A DNA stretch of 64,000 bases from DATKJY01 sp964540105. Lineage in GTDB: Bacteria > Zixibacteria > MSB-5A5 > GN15 > FEB-12. Location of the stretch: positions 186,001-250,000 of the forward strand of contig CAZILL010000001.1 of NCBI GenBank assembly GCA_964540105.1, read 5' to 3'. The notes beneath the pieces are model-generated. The model did no database searches, was not told where the DNA came from, and worked only from the letters and a program-made list of their open reading frames with translations. A program made the position numbers and the translations under genes. Numbering within the stretch: the stretch's first letter is position 1; the number at the start of each line of letters is the position of its first letter. Shown piece after piece: positions 40,460 through 50,011 of the stretch.

Positions 40460-42212
40460 CTGTCCTCCCGATCTTCTCGGTCAGTTGTGTGCGAAACGCC
40501 AGATTCCGCTGACTGTCAACGGTGACCTCAAGCAAGCAGGATCTTCCGCTCGCGTTAGCCACCTCATACTTGGCAACAAAGTCGCTCATGCTTGTGACCC
40601 GTGAATAGACTACGCCAAACTGTTCCGCCGCCGCAGAGAATGTCAAGCCGTGCGGGGCGACAAAATATGTCTCGCACAACGCACCAAAGTCAGCGATGGG
40701 CAACTGCGAGAAGATGTTTCCGCCATTGTTATTGATCAGGACAAGGGTAATCGGTATCGAGGTTGAGCGAAGCAGTGCGAGCGAATTCAGATCGTGCAGG
40801 AACGCGACATCACCGATGACCAGCGTCAGTGGGCGATTGAGACCAACGGCATACCCGATGGCGCTGGCCATGGTTCCGTCGATACCACTCGCGCCCCTAT
40901 TGGCTCCAACAGGAACAACGGCCCCAGTTGGCGCCGCATGAGCGTTCATATCGCGTATGGGCATGCTTGAAGCCAGAAAGAGCGCGGATGATTCTGGCAG
41001 GAGGCGTGAGATCATAAGCGCCAAGGCCGGTTCGACAGGTTCGCCCACGGGATCATACAGTGGGGCGAGCGCATCGGACAGAATATCGTCGGCGTTGCAC
41101 CACGAATTCAGCCAATCGGTTCGTTCGGGTGGTTCAATTGTGTTGAAGACGGCTCGGGAGAATGCAGCTACCCCGGATTCGATCCGGTCGGTTACGATGT
41201 GAGCGGGGTCATGCCGAAACGGATGATCGGCGACACGGATATATCGAGTGAGCTCTGCATTCTGCAGGAACTGGTCAAGCCGCTTGGAGACTGTGCGACC
41301 TCCTATCTGCAGACAGAGATCGGGTCGGTTCGCTTCACTGAAGTACGACGACCTGAGAAGCAGATCGTAGGCATGAATGAACGGTTTCCCCTTACTCCCG
41401 AGTCGTATCCCAGACGTAATGTCGGCGAGAGTCGGCCACTGCAGAAGCGCTGCGAGATCGACAACAGCTTGTCGATCAGGCTCGATTCTCAACTCTCCGA
41501 CTACAAGCAGAGGGCGTTTTGCGGAGTTGCACAACTGTGCAATTCTGTCTATTCCTTGTTTCGAAGCTGAGGTCACAACTCTTTGGTAGTGTGTGTACGG
41601 TCGATCGCTTCTCCTCCAGCTTTCAAGGCCCTGCAGGTAGGGTGCATAGTCGACGCCATCGCGGATTGGAGCCAGTGGTTCCCGGAAGTGACAATTGATA
41701 TGGACGGGTCCGTGCGGATGCCCTAACGCTTGATTGACAGCTTGATCGATGGTGGTCAGCACAAAGCGCGGGCTGATGGTAATATCAGGACAAGGAAGTT
41801 CGCACTCCCAGCGCGTGAACTCTGTAAAGAGGCGAGACTGACGGATCGTCTGGTTGGCGCCGGTGTCGTGAAGCTCCGAAGGACGATCAGCAGAGAGAAT
41901 GATCAGAGGAATCATGTCGTTCGAGGCCTCAATGACCGCCGGCAGACAATTCGAGACCGCCGTCCCCGACGTGCAGATAACCGCTGCGGGCGTGCCCGTC
42001 GCACGGGCATAACCGAGGGCGTAGAAGGCAGCGCCCCGTTCGTCGAAGTGGACGACCCTTTTCAGCAGCTCGTGCTGTGCGACTGAGGCAATCAGTGGGG
42101 CAGAGCGTGAACCCGGAGCGACACAAACGCATTGAACGCCGCTACGAACCAGCTCCTCTACAACAAGCGACGCCCAGACTGAATTGATGTTTGCGAGTTC
42201 TATCACGATCAA
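40446..42212 (-). CDS. menD: SEPHCHC synthase (ThDP enzyme)
   Basis: 588-residue thiamine-diphosphate enzyme condensing isochorismate and 2-oxoglutarate. N-terminal VEELVRSGVQCVCVAPGSRSAP, the FDERGAAFYALGYARATG region with the ThDP-activating Glu, the CTSGTAVSNCLPAVIEA stretch, and the diphosphate-binding segment VIGDVAFLHDLNSLALL followed by NNNGGNIFSQLP are present. The start is TTG 42212 (TTGA overlap with menF) or GTG 42206. Confidence 0.93.
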   Translation of the reverse strand: MIVIELANINSVWASLVVEELVRSGVQCVCVAPGSRSAPLIASVAQHELLKRVVHFDERGAAFYALGYARATGTPAAVICTSGTAVSNCLPAVIEASNDMIPLIILSADRPSELHDTGANQTIRQSRLFTEFTRWECELPCPDITISPRFVLTTIDQAVNQALGHPHGPVHINCHFREPLAPIRDGVDYAPYLQGLESWRRSDRPYTHYQRVVTSASKQGIDRIAQLCNSAKRPLLVVGELRIEPDRQAVVDLAALLQWPTLADITSGIRLGSKGKPFIHAYDLLLRSSYFSEANRPDLCLQIGGRTVSKRLDQFLQNAELTRYIRVADHPFRHDPAHIVTDRIESGVAAFSRAVFNTIEPPERTDWLNSWCNADDILSDALAPLYDPVGEPVEPALALMISRLLPESSALFLASSMPIRDMNAHAAPTGAVVPVGANRGASGIDGTMASAIGYAVGLNRPLTLVIGDVAFLHDLNSLALLRSTSIPITLVLINNNGGNIFSQLPIADFGALCETYFVAPHGLTFSAAAEQFGVVYSRVTSMSDFVAKYEVANASGRSCLLEVTVDSQRNLAFRTQLTEKIGRTVGEI

Positions 42213-43618
42213 AGCATGAAAGCGCGCGTAAAGGCGCTGATTTTGTGTTCGATTTCACGCCACTCCCCTTCGGCGGCGGAGCCCTCGACAAGTCCCGCGC
42301 CGGAGTAGACGGAGACCGTGCTGCCCGACACCAATGCGGAGCGAATTCCGACCGCGAACTCGGCGCCATCATATCCGATCCATCCAATCGGAGCAGCGTA
42401 CCAGCCGCGATCAAAGGGCTCCAACTGTCGGATGATTGCCAGGGCGCGATCGGTCGGCGTACCGCCGACAGCTGGGGTCGGGTGGAGAGTAGTAATAATA
42501 TCCCAATCCGTGACCGATTTGGTAATCGTTGCTCTCAGGCGGGTTAGCAGGTGCTGCACTCGATCCAACTTGAGAAGTTGAGCCGATCCGTTGAAGCCTT
42601 CCACCTGGGCGAACTGCCCAAGACTGTTACATAGAGCCGTAACCACGAGATTTTGCTCCATCTGATCTTTCCCCGACGCCATCAATTCCTGTCCAAGTCT
42701 CTCGTCCTCAGACGCCGTGAGGCCTCGCGGCCGTGTTCCGGCGATCGCTTCCGTCTCGATGGATGTGCCGGCCCGCCGATACAGTCGTTCGGGACTTGCC
42801 GAGATGAACGTGAGCGGTGAACTGAGGCCCAGTGAATCAGCCGGAATCTGGCGTCCAAAGAGAAAACAGAGATCGCTCGATTGCCGTAGTCTTGAGAGTA
42901 ACCGCCATGGATCAACGGTTTGAGAAAACTCGAAGATTGATTTTCGGGCCAGAACAATCTTGCGCATGCTCTTCTCCTCGATCGCCCACAGGGCCGATGA
43001 CACCATCGTTTCCCATCCCCCACGGTCCGGAATGTCGAGTCGCTTGAGAAGGTTTGCGCTGCTCTCGGGTGTGACCACGTCAGGGCAAGCAAGTCGTTCT
43101 ATGATCGTGCGCATGTGATTGAGATCAGATACCCCTGCACCGACAGGAACGTTCAAGGCGAGAACATGGCGCCCCCCGATCCGGCAGAGCTCGACCAGCG
43201 GTACGATAAAATTACACGCCCGAAAGTGTGACCAATCGGACTCCAGCCTTCCATCTGTATTGTCAAAGCGAATTCCGCCAAGGAATCGAGACCGGCCTTG
43301 CATGCCCGAGAGTTGAACCTGAAGTGCGTGGTGCAGGTCTGTGTGGGGATCTTCCGCGGAAAGCGTCATGCGCTCAGCCACGCCGAGTCCGGCGATCTCC
43401 AGCTCATGGTCCCGACTTCTCCAGTACACTTTGTGATCAACATCTTGCTCCGACAGCCACGCCAGAAAATCAACCGGCTCGACTTCGATTTCTATCCGAT
43501 TGCCGATTTCATTTGCGCTCTTGGATTGACGATTATATGATGAAAGCGAACTCGCCAATTTACGATAGGCGCTTCGAAGATTCTCTACGTCAATTGTCAA
43601 GGTGCGATCGAGAGTCAC
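42209..43618 (-). CDS. menF: Isochorismate synthase
   Basis: Chorismate-utilising enzyme, 469 residues, making isochorismate for MenD. The C-terminal half shows FISASPERLYRRAGTSIETEAIAGTRPRG, QLLKLDRVQHLLTRLRATI, LHPTPAVGGTPTDRA and YSGAGLVEGSAAEGEWREIE, the standard chorismate-binding set with catalytic Lys/Glu regions. The start codon overlaps the menG stop (GTGA). Confidence 0.92.
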   Translation of the reverse strand: MTLDRTLTIDVENLRSAYRKLASSLSSYNRQSKSANEIGNRIEIEVEPVDFLAWLSEQDVDHKVYWRSRDHELEIAGLGVAERMTLSAEDPHTDLHHALQVQLSGMQGRSRFLGGIRFDNTDGRLESDWSHFRACNFIVPLVELCRIGGRHVLALNVPVGAGVSDLNHMRTIIERLACPDVVTPESSANLLKRLDIPDRGGWETMVSSALWAIEEKSMRKIVLARKSIFEFSQTVDPWRLLSRLRQSSDLCFLFGRQIPADSLGLSSPLTFISASPERLYRRAGTSIETEAIAGTRPRGLTASEDERLGQELMASGKDQMEQNLVVTALCNSLGQFAQVEGFNGSAQLLKLDRVQHLLTRLRATITKSVTDWDIITTLHPTPAVGGTPTDRALAIIRQLEPFDRGWYAAPIGWIGYDGAEFAVGIRSALVSGSTVSVYSGAGLVEGSAAEGEWREIEHKISAFTRAFML

Positions 43619-44361
43619 TTGTCACCCTGGTATATAGTCGCAATCCCGAATGTTAGCGGGAATGAGCAGACATTTCGAAATCCGATTCCACTCATCAGCT
43701 CACAGAAGCTGTTTCCATACGGAAAAGTTTCCACGGTCGCATTCAAGTATCGATAGGCGGCCTGATCACCGGAAATAAGTCCTCCCAAGCGGGGAAGGAT
43801 ATGGCGAAAATAGAGCAAGTACAGACGTTTCAATATTCGACTCGTCGGCAATGAGAACTCCAGAATAAGCGCTCGCCCTCCGATCGATAGCACACGGCGC
43901 ATTTCCATGAGTGTCGCTCTGACATCAGTGACGTTTCGAATCCCAAACGAGATCGACACGGTGTCAACGCTGCCGTCACCAAACGGGAGTTTCTCGGCAT
44001 CTCCCCGAATGAGAGTAAGGGATTGCTCCAGCGCACGCGCTCGAATCTTTCCTTTCCCGTGCGCGAGCATGCTCGCCGACATGTCGAGTCCGATGCCGTC
44101 TTTCACATTGCCGGTCCTGTACATCGAAAACAGCTGATCGGCGGTCCCGGTGGCAAGATCAAGCACGATTTGGTTCTGCCGTTCAGGAAGATGCGATGAG
44201 AGCTGTTCTCTCCAGACTACGTCGCGATTGAGTGAGAGCAGGTGGTTGAGCAGGTCGTAGCGATGGGCAATGCGATCAAACATCCGCCATACGGCCGTGC
44301 GCGACGGTACAACCGGCTCACCTCTCAATGTCATATCGCGCGCTCCCTCGGAAATCCACAT
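43615..44361 (-). CDS. menG: Demethylmenaquinone methyltransferase
   Basis: SAM-dependent C-methyltransferase (UbiE/MenG), the last step of menaquinone synthesis. I start at ATG 44361 (248 residues) because GGAGGT lies 8 bases upstream; the longer frame to 44511 runs back through a terminator hairpin and cannot be coding. Motifs: FDRIAHRYDLLNHLLSLN, IVLDLATGTADQLFSMY (SAM site), GLDMSASMLAHGKGK, SISFGIRNVTD and FGIATIYQGDK. First gene of the men operon. Confidence 0.92.
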   Translation of the reverse strand: MWISEGARDMTLRGEPVVPSRTAVWRMFDRIAHRYDLLNHLLSLNRDVVWREQLSSHLPERQNQIVLDLATGTADQLFSMYRTGNVKDGIGLDMSASMLAHGKGKIRARALEQSLTLIRGDAEKLPFGDGSVDTVSISFGIRNVTDVRATLMEMRRVLSIGGRALILEFSLPTSRILKRLYLLYFRHILPRLGGLISGDQAAYRYLNATVETFPYGNSFCELMSGIGFRNVCSFPLTFGIATIYQGDK

Positions 44362-44415
44362 TAGTCCTACCTCCAGAACCGGCGCTTTGTTTGTCGAAAG
44401 CCGGAGTGGTTTGGG

Positions 44416-44444
44416 AATATACTGGTTTCCTCTGGTCGGTTCAA
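44416..44444 (-). promoter_or_regulatory. Promoter of the men operon
   Basis: Minus-strand TTGAAC (44444-44439), 17-base spacer and TATATT (44421-44416), with a start near 44409 about 48 bases before menG. It lies just downstream of the terminator of the preceding unit, which supports an independent men transcript. Confidence 0.5.
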
Positions 44445-44469
44445 TCGGTTCGCGTTCAGGGTAATGAAA

Positions 44470-44500
44470 AAAGACCCTCCGGCAAGGCCGAAGGGTCTTT
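44470..44500 (-). terminator. Rho-independent terminator of the DUF4388 operon
   Basis: On the minus strand AAAGACCCT pairs with AGGGTCTTT (with CGG/CCG inside), and the transcript ends in a run of six T. It follows the 62-residue gene by about 20 bases. Confidence 0.85.
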
Positions 44501-44521
44501 CGATAACTCATGAACGAAACG

Positions 44522-44710
44522 TCAGTTATAGATCTCGTTTTCGTTGCACTTGCAGACCCCAGTATTGATTGCGCGGAATTTCCACGCGCCGTCGTCAGAC
44601 TTTACCGCTTTGACATGCTTCACGTACTGGATTGGTCCGGCGCAAATCGGGCAAGAATGAATATCAGCTTTCTTCTTCGCTTTATCTGCGAAGCTCATCT
44701 TCTTTGCCAT
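44522..44710 (-). CDS. Small zinc-ribbon-like protein (62 aa)
   Basis: MAKKMSFADKAKKK start, then a CPICAGP knuckle and, after a KAVKSDDGAWKFRA strand, a CKCNENEIYN end. Two Cys pairs about 31 residues apart fit a small zinc ribbon. The function is unknown. It overlaps the preceding gene by 29 bases and is the last gene before the terminator, so it is probably co-expressed with the DUF4388 protein. Confidence 0.7.
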   Translation of the reverse strand: MAKKMSFADKAKKKADIHSCPICAGPIQYVKHVKAVKSDDGAWKFRAINTGVCKCNENEIYN

Positions 44711-44930
44711 AGGTATACACCTCCTCTATTTCGATGTTCTCATTCTCGTCAGGCTTCAGCTCTTCTTTAACCGCAAGAAGGAGTCGAGTTGTTTCCCATA
44801 GGAGTGAGAATTCGTGATTCTCTTTGAAATGGGAGGAGGCCTTCTCAAAATGAGTGGCCGCCCTCACATACTCTTTCTGGCGAAGCGCCTGAAGGGCAAA
44901 CACATAGGCCTTTTCTGACGGATTCAGCAT
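44682..44930 (-). CDS. Hypothetical helical protein (82 aa), TPR-like
   Basis: Acidic, helical protein beginning MLNPSEKAYVFALQALRQKEY. The pattern A-x2-ALRQKEYVRAATHFEKA resembles a single TPR helix pair. No catalytic motif is seen. It lies 1 base after its upstream neighbour and overlaps the 62-aa gene. Function unknown. Confidence 0.6.
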   Translation of the reverse strand: MLNPSEKAYVFALQALRQKEYVRAATHFEKASSHFKENHEFSLLWETTRLLLAVKEELKPDENENIEIEEVYTYGKEDELRR

Positions 44931-44931
44931 A

Positions 44932-45588
44932 TCACTTGGTTCCTGCCTGTACTGATTCCGCCTCTTTCAGGCGCTTGACATAAGGCTCGACCTTATATCC
45001 GCTTTGCTTCAGATAATATATAATGAAGCCCGACAAAAGCAAGGCCTGTTTGTTTCTCTGAATCAGAGCCGACTTGAGCGTGTCGTCAAGAACGGAAAGG
45101 ACATGCTTGCGTGATCGTCCCAGAGTGTCGAACATGTCGGAAAGTGCACGTAACGTGTTGTTAAACAACGTGATACTATCAGTTTCCCGATCAGTCTTTT
45201 GCGATTCCGGCGCTCGCTTCAGAATCAGCTTTTGAGTGCCGGAGCTGACAGTTTCGCTCCACCGGTCAATCTCGCTGCCGATTTTCGAGCTGGCCGGGGA
45301 GTCGTCTGAGCCGGTCCCCAATTCCGCTTTGATCGAACCGAGAATCTGGCCTATCCGGTTTCTGTCGGCAATTTTCAAACTTGGCTCTTCGAGCCATCGA
45401 TTATGTTCCGCAAACCACCCGCCGATTTCATCGGTCACATCGCGGCCGGCGCTAACCTCGTGGGCGATATCGTCGAGACGATTGATCCCGCTCAGAATGC
45501 GAAGGCGCTGCTCTTTGACAGTGACAGCTCGTTCCAGAAACGACTCAAGGATGATCTCGAGGGCCTTGAGAGTGTCAGTTCGGCTCAA
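44932..45588 (-). CDS. Hypothetical alpha-helical protein (218 aa)
   Basis: Largely helical and charged, with a hydrophobic segment ALLLSGFIIYYLKQSGY near residue 185. I do not recognise a family. The longest frame starts at a TTG (45588) overlapping the DUF4388 gene by 14 bases; the true start may be internal. Co-directional with the genes on either side, it may work with the DUF4388 protein. Confidence 0.55.
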   Translation of the reverse strand: MSRTDTLKALEIILESFLERAVTVKEQRLRILSGINRLDDIAHEVSAGRDVTDEIGGWFAEHNRWLEEPSLKIADRNRIGQILGSIKAELGTGSDDSPASSKIGSEIDRWSETVSSGTQKLILKRAPESQKTDRETDSITLFNNTLRALSDMFDTLGRSRKHVLSVLDDTLKSALIQRNKQALLLSGFIIYYLKQSGYKVEPYVKRLKEAESVQAGTK

Positions 45589-46462
45589 CGGTTTCTCCGA
45601 TTAGTGTGGTCGTGACCATTCGGGAATTATTCGGGTGGGGGGCGGTCTTTTGGGTCAGGTATGACTCGAAGAGCCCCGCCAGACGAGTCACCATATTCTC
45701 CAGATCGGTTTCCGAGCGACGACCAGCGGAATCCTCTTTGCGAGCGCCGACGGGCGTGATGATTCCCGCCAGTTTCAGATGGGCGAGTTTTCTGAGCGTG
45801 TTGTTATTGTCTGGACCCGCCAGAGCGGCGATGTCATTTATGGTGCGATGCCCGTCGACCAGCGCCATCACATTCCATTCGGTCGCTTCAAGTGTAACCG
45901 CGCGGGCGCGCCCTCCCTGGGATGACGAAATTGTGTAGACGGCGCTAAGATCTGGGAGCGCTTCCTGCACCATGTTCATCTCGTCAAACCGTCGCAACCC
46001 TTCAAGAATGACATTTTCGACCGACAAGCGCACCGTGATCTCTTCTTCGGTCGGGAATTGATTCTCATAGAACTTGAACGAACCGGTCTGCCACGACAAC
46101 AGAGAGTACAACAGATTCTCAACCTGTTCCTCGACAACTTTGTGCAGGTCGGCACGATCAATGAATCCTTTGTTGATGAGAATCTCTCCGAGACGTCGGG
46201 AGTTTTCGGAATGTGCTTGATCCTGCACGGCTTCGTCAAGTTGCGCGGCGTTCAACTTGCCGCGCTCTTTGAGCAATTGCCCAAGATGAAAGGTCTGGCG
46301 TGGGCCATAGCCGTAAATGATGTCACCGTTCTTGAAGTACACCATGACGATTGATTCGTCACGCTGAATCCCGAGTGTGCCCGACTTGCGCGAAGCTGCG
46401 ACCAGCTGGAGTATCTCGGGGAGAGTGAATTTTTCGATATTTCCCTGTAAGTCCAAGTCCAT
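45575..46462 (-). CDS. DUF4388 (PATAN-like) domain protein
   Basis: 295 residues from ATG 46462, where the domain begins LQGNIEKFTLPEILQLVAASRKSGTL; a GTG at 46522 is in frame. Residues 1-95 form the DUF4388 region (IVMVYFKNGDIIYGYG). Residues about 80-170 look like a type II secretion/GspE N-terminal-like helical region (LGEILINKGFIDRADLHKV), and residues about 190-245 resemble a winged helix (WNVMALVDGHRTINDIAALA). Such proteins act in signalling or motility networks in delta-like and FCB bacteria. The role here is unknown. Confidence 0.7.
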   Translation of the reverse strand: MDLDLQGNIEKFTLPEILQLVAASRKSGTLGIQRDESIVMVYFKNGDIIYGYGPRQTFHLGQLLKERGKLNAAQLDEAVQDQAHSENSRRLGEILINKGFIDRADLHKVVEEQVENLLYSLLSWQTGSFKFYENQFPTEEEITVRLSVENVILEGLRRFDEMNMVQEALPDLSAVYTISSSQGGRARAVTLEATEWNVMALVDGHRTINDIAALAGPDNNNTLRKLAHLKLAGIITPVGARKEDSAGRRSETDLENMVTRLAGLFESYLTQKTAPHPNNSRMVTTTLIGETVEPN

Positions 46463-46719
46463 TTGTAGCCCGCTGATGATTACGAAGTTGTGCGCAACCT
46501 CTGTTATACCCTCTTGCGGCACGACGTGATGGCATCACAGGTCGTGCGATTCATATGCACGGAAAGAATATGCCCGATGTGAAAGCAAGTCAAGATAGAA
46601 GTTCGATGCAACGCAGATTCAGTCGTATTTTGAAGGAGAGTGTGACAGCCTCAGGTGCCTTTCGTGCGATCCCAGTGGCTCGCTTTCTTGTTTTTCACAA
46701 CGGACAAAAGCGATATACT

Positions 46720-47382
46720 ATGGCCATGAACAGATCACCGGCCGACGATCAGTCAATTCGAATCGTCGAACTCCGTCAAAGAGGGAATCAGGCGCAGGTC
46801 GTTCTATCCGACGGATCATCGCCGTTGACCGTGTCCGACGAGCTCGTTTATCGGCATCGTCTCAAGGAAGGGATCGTTCTCACCCGGCCGCAAGTGGAGC
46901 AGCTCACGTTGGAGGCCCAACGATACGAGTGCGAGAAGTACGCCTCACGCCTGCTGGCTATCCGCGACCACTCGGAAGGGGAGTTGGCCACGAAGTTGTC
47001 AGCGAAAGGATTTCCGCGTGAGACTCTGGGCAAAACGCTCAACCACCTGAGGGAACGGGGGCTCCTGGACGACGCTCACTTCGCGCACAATCTGGTCTGT
47101 CGCTTAATCGAGCGAAATCCATCGGGACGGTCGTTTCTCGTGGCACACTTGGTGCGTAAGAAGATCGATCGGTCGCTCGCGGTGCAAACCGTCAACGCGG
47201 CGCTCGAAGGACAAGACGAACTGGAGCTGGCTATAAAGGCGTTGCAGCGGCGATGGCGACTCTATCGCCAGTTAAGCCTTGAAACGGCGCGGGTGCGTGC
47301 CTATACTTATCTCGGACGACGGGGGATCAGTTACGAGGCGGCCAAAGGCGCCTTTGAACACGTGTCCTCGACGACAGAATAA
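46720..47382 (+). CDS. recX: Regulatory protein RecX
   Basis: RecA-modulating protein. From ATG 46720 it is 220 residues, somewhat longer than usual. Hallmarks are YECEKYASRLLAIRDHSEGELATKL, GFPRETLGKTLNHLRERGLLDDAHFA and RSFLVAHLVRKKIDRSLA, the three tandem three-helix units of the family, followed by YLGRRGISYEAAKGAFEHV. ATG 46726 and far upstream starts to 46555 are possible. It ends 1 base before alaS, a neighbour of recX in many bacteria. Confidence 0.88.
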   Translation: MAMNRSPADDQSIRIVELRQRGNQAQVVLSDGSSPLTVSDELVYRHRLKEGIVLTRPQVEQLTLEAQRYECEKYASRLLAIRDHSEGELATKLSAKGFPRETLGKTLNHLRERGLLDDAHFAHNLVCRLIERNPSGRSFLVAHLVRKKIDRSLAVQTVNAALEGQDELELAIKALQRRWRLYRQLSLETARVRAYTYLGRRGISYEAAKGAFEHVSSTTE

Positions 47383-47383
47383 G

Positions 47384-50011
47384 ATGAAAACGAACGACAT
47401 ACGGCATTCATTTCTGCATTTTTTTGAGAAGCGCGACCACCGCGTGGTGCCATCATCGCCGGTCATTCCGTTCAATGACCCGACGATCCTGTTTGCTAAC
47501 GCCGGCATGAACCAGTTCAAAGATGTCTTTACCGGCCAGCGCAAAGTCGATTATCGTCGGGCCGCCAGTTCTCAGAAATGCATTCGCGCCGGCGGCAAGC
47601 ATAACGATCTCGATAATGTCGGTTTCACCGCGCGACATCACACCTTCTTTGAGATGCTCGGGAATTTCTCGTTTGGCGACTATTTCAAGGAACAGGCGAT
47701 TCTCTATGCCTGGGAGTGGATTACCAAAGAGCTGAAGATGCCCAAGGACCGCCTGCACGTCACCGTTTTCGAAACCGACGACGAGGCGTTTGGTCTGTGG
47801 GAGAAGATCGCGCCAGAGCTGAAAAACGGGCGGATACTCAGATTCGGGAAGAAGGACAACTTCTGGTCGATGGGGGACACGGGGCCATGCGGTCCCAATT
47901 CCGAAATCAATTTTGATCGCGGTGAAGAATACGGAACCGGCCCAGAGGACATCGTCAATGGCGAGACCGAACGGTTCATTGAGTTTTGGAATCTGGTATT
48001 CATGCAGTTCGATCAGCAGCTTGATGGGACGCTGATTCCGTTACCAAAGCCCTCGGTCGACACCGGTGCGGGCTTGGAGCGCCTCGCGTGTCTGCTGCAG
48101 GATGTTGAAACTAATTACGGCATTGATCTCTTTCAGGCGCTGATCGCAGGCATCTCAGATATCACTCACACAAGGTATCGGGATCATGTCGCGTCACACC
48201 ATGTGATAGCCGACCACGTCCGCGCCCTGACGTTTGCCGTAGCCGATGGGGCGGGAATTTCCAATGAAGGACGGGGTTATGTGTTGCGCAGAGTCCTGCG
48301 CCGCGCGGCGCGTCATGGTCGTCAGCTTGGGGCACACGAGCCCTTCATCTACAGATTAGTGCCAGTCCTGGTAGAGCAGATGGGGGAGGCATACCCGGAG
48401 ATTTCCGAGAAGCAAAGTCATATTATGAACGTCGTACGAACAGAGGAAGAGGCCTTTGGTCGTACGCTGGAGACCGGGCTGGAATTGTTCGAAAGCGTGG
48501 CCAAGAGAGTCAAAGGCTCTGGAAGTCTGGTCGTCGACGGCGAGACCGCGTTCAAACTGTACGATACCTATGGGTTTCCTTATGACCTGACTGAAATCCT
48601 GGCGACCGAGAACGGACTTACGGTGGATCAGGTCGGCTTTGATCAGGCGATGAAACAGCAGCAGGAGCGATCGCGCGCAGGCGGGAAATTCGTTTCCTAT
48701 ACGGGAAAGATGCTTATTGAAATACGGGCAGGTCTTCAACCAACGAGATTTGTCAGGGGACTTGACTCCATTATTGCAACTGTTCTGCAGGTTAGTTCTC
48801 CTGTCAGAGAAGAGGAGACGGGCGCTACAAAGATGGCAGTAGTTCTCGATCAGTCACCGTTCTACTTAGAGGCCGGTGGGCAGATTGGAGATTGCGGGAC
48901 GATACAGAACGCACAGGCCGAGCTCGCTGTGGAGAGAGTATTCGAGCAACATGGAAACCGTTCACACACAGGAATGCTGATCAGAGGCGAAGCTTCCGAT
49001 TTTGCTGAGGGAGCGCAAGTTACTGTGCGACTCGACCTCGCTCGTCGCTGGGATATCATGCGCAATCACACCGCAACGCATCTCATGCATGCTGCGCTGC
49101 GCAGAGTGGTCGGTGATCATGTTCACCAGTCCGGATCGTACGTCGGCCCAGACCGATTGCGGTTTGACTTCTCTCATCATCAGCCGCTGACACCTGATGA
49201 GATTCGCGACGTGGAAGAACTGGTGAATGAGCAGATTCTCAAAGGCACAAAGGTCGAGACCGTTGAAATGCCCGTTGCCAAGGCGAAAGAGAGCGGCGCA
49301 ATGGCACTATTTGGGGAAAAGTACGGCGACACGGTCCGAGTAGTGTCGGTTCCCGGATTCTCCAAAGAGCTGTGTGGCGGTACTCATGTTGACAACGCAG
49401 CACAGATCGGACCGTTCTTTGTGACACTGGAGACCGGTGTCGCATCCGGTGTGCGTCGCATCGAAGCGATCACTGGTCGCGAGGCCCAGATTTTCATGCT
49501 CGACGCCAAGCAGTTCCGCCGTCAGGCAGCGCACATTATTGGCCGGCCGGAAAGCGAGGCTCTGTCAGGATTGGAACAGTTGCGCGAGGAGTATGCCGCG
49601 CTTCAGAAAGAACTCAAAAAAACCAAGCAGGAGATGTTCTCCGGAGGGGCAAAGTCAGTCGGCGAAGAGCTCGCGGTTGGACCTCTGACCGTCATCACGC
49701 ACGATTTCGGCGCGACTGATAAGGACACGATCGCGGCCTGGCTTGATACCCACAAGGCTAAGAACAAACCTCTCGTGGTCGTCGGGCTCGGACAGGTAAA
49801 CGGCAAGATCACCTATCTGGCGGCGGCCAGTAGTGCTGCAGTCGACAACCACAAGATCGACATAGGTGAACTCTCGCGCGTTCTGTTGGCGCAATTCGGC
49901 GGCAAAGGCGGGGGCAAAGCGAACTTCGCCCAGGGGGGTGTCGCGACAGATACCAGGGCGTCCGATCTTTTCGGGAGAATGCGAGATCTCTTGAGCGAAA
50001 GATTGAAATGA
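47384..50011 (+). CDS. alaS: Alanine-tRNA ligase
   Basis: 875 residues, full length. The class II core begins IRHSFLHFFEKRDHRVVPSS and includes NFWSMGDTGPCGPNSEINFD; the editing domain has HTATHLMHAALRR and the zinc motif CGGTHVDNAAQ; the C-terminal GGKGGGKANFAQGG closes with the typical C-Ala domain. ATG 47384 is chosen because the family starts at this position; an upstream frame extension overlaps recX. Confidence 0.97.
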   Translation: MKTNDIRHSFLHFFEKRDHRVVPSSPVIPFNDPTILFANAGMNQFKDVFTGQRKVDYRRAASSQKCIRAGGKHNDLDNVGFTARHHTFFEMLGNFSFGDYFKEQAILYAWEWITKELKMPKDRLHVTVFETDDEAFGLWEKIAPELKNGRILRFGKKDNFWSMGDTGPCGPNSEINFDRGEEYGTGPEDIVNGETERFIEFWNLVFMQFDQQLDGTLIPLPKPSVDTGAGLERLACLLQDVETNYGIDLFQALIAGISDITHTRYRDHVASHHVIADHVRALTFAVADGAGISNEGRGYVLRRVLRRAARHGRQLGAHEPFIYRLVPVLVEQMGEAYPEISEKQSHIMNVVRTEEEAFGRTLETGLELFESVAKRVKGSGSLVVDGETAFKLYDTYGFPYDLTEILATENGLTVDQVGFDQAMKQQQERSRAGGKFVSYTGKMLIEIRAGLQPTRFVRGLDSIIATVLQVSSPVREEETGATKMAVVLDQSPFYLEAGGQIGDCGTIQNAQAELAVERVFEQHGNRSHTGMLIRGEASDFAEGAQVTVRLDLARRWDIMRNHTATHLMHAALRRVVGDHVHQSGSYVGPDRLRFDFSHHQPLTPDEIRDVEELVNEQILKGTKVETVEMPVAKAKESGAMALFGEKYGDTVRVVSVPGFSKELCGGTHVDNAAQIGPFFVTLETGVASGVRRIEAITGREAQIFMLDAKQFRRQAAHIIGRPESEALSGLEQLREEYAALQKELKKTKQEMFSGGAKSVGEELAVGPLTVITHDFGATDKDTIAAWLDTHKAKNKPLVVVGLGQVNGKITYLAAASSAAVDNHKIDIGELSRVLLAQFGGKGGGKANFAQGGVATDTRASDLFGRMRDLLSERLK

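Noticed and set aside
44362..44511. N-terminal extension of menG to 44511
   Set aside because: The extension would be encoded through a strong terminator hairpin and the men promoter; ATG 44361 has an ideal GGAGGT.
46688..46719. Promoter (TTGTTT ... TATACT) just before recX
   Set aside because: The spacer would be 20 bases and the -35 is poor; also it would leave almost no leader. Too weak to list.
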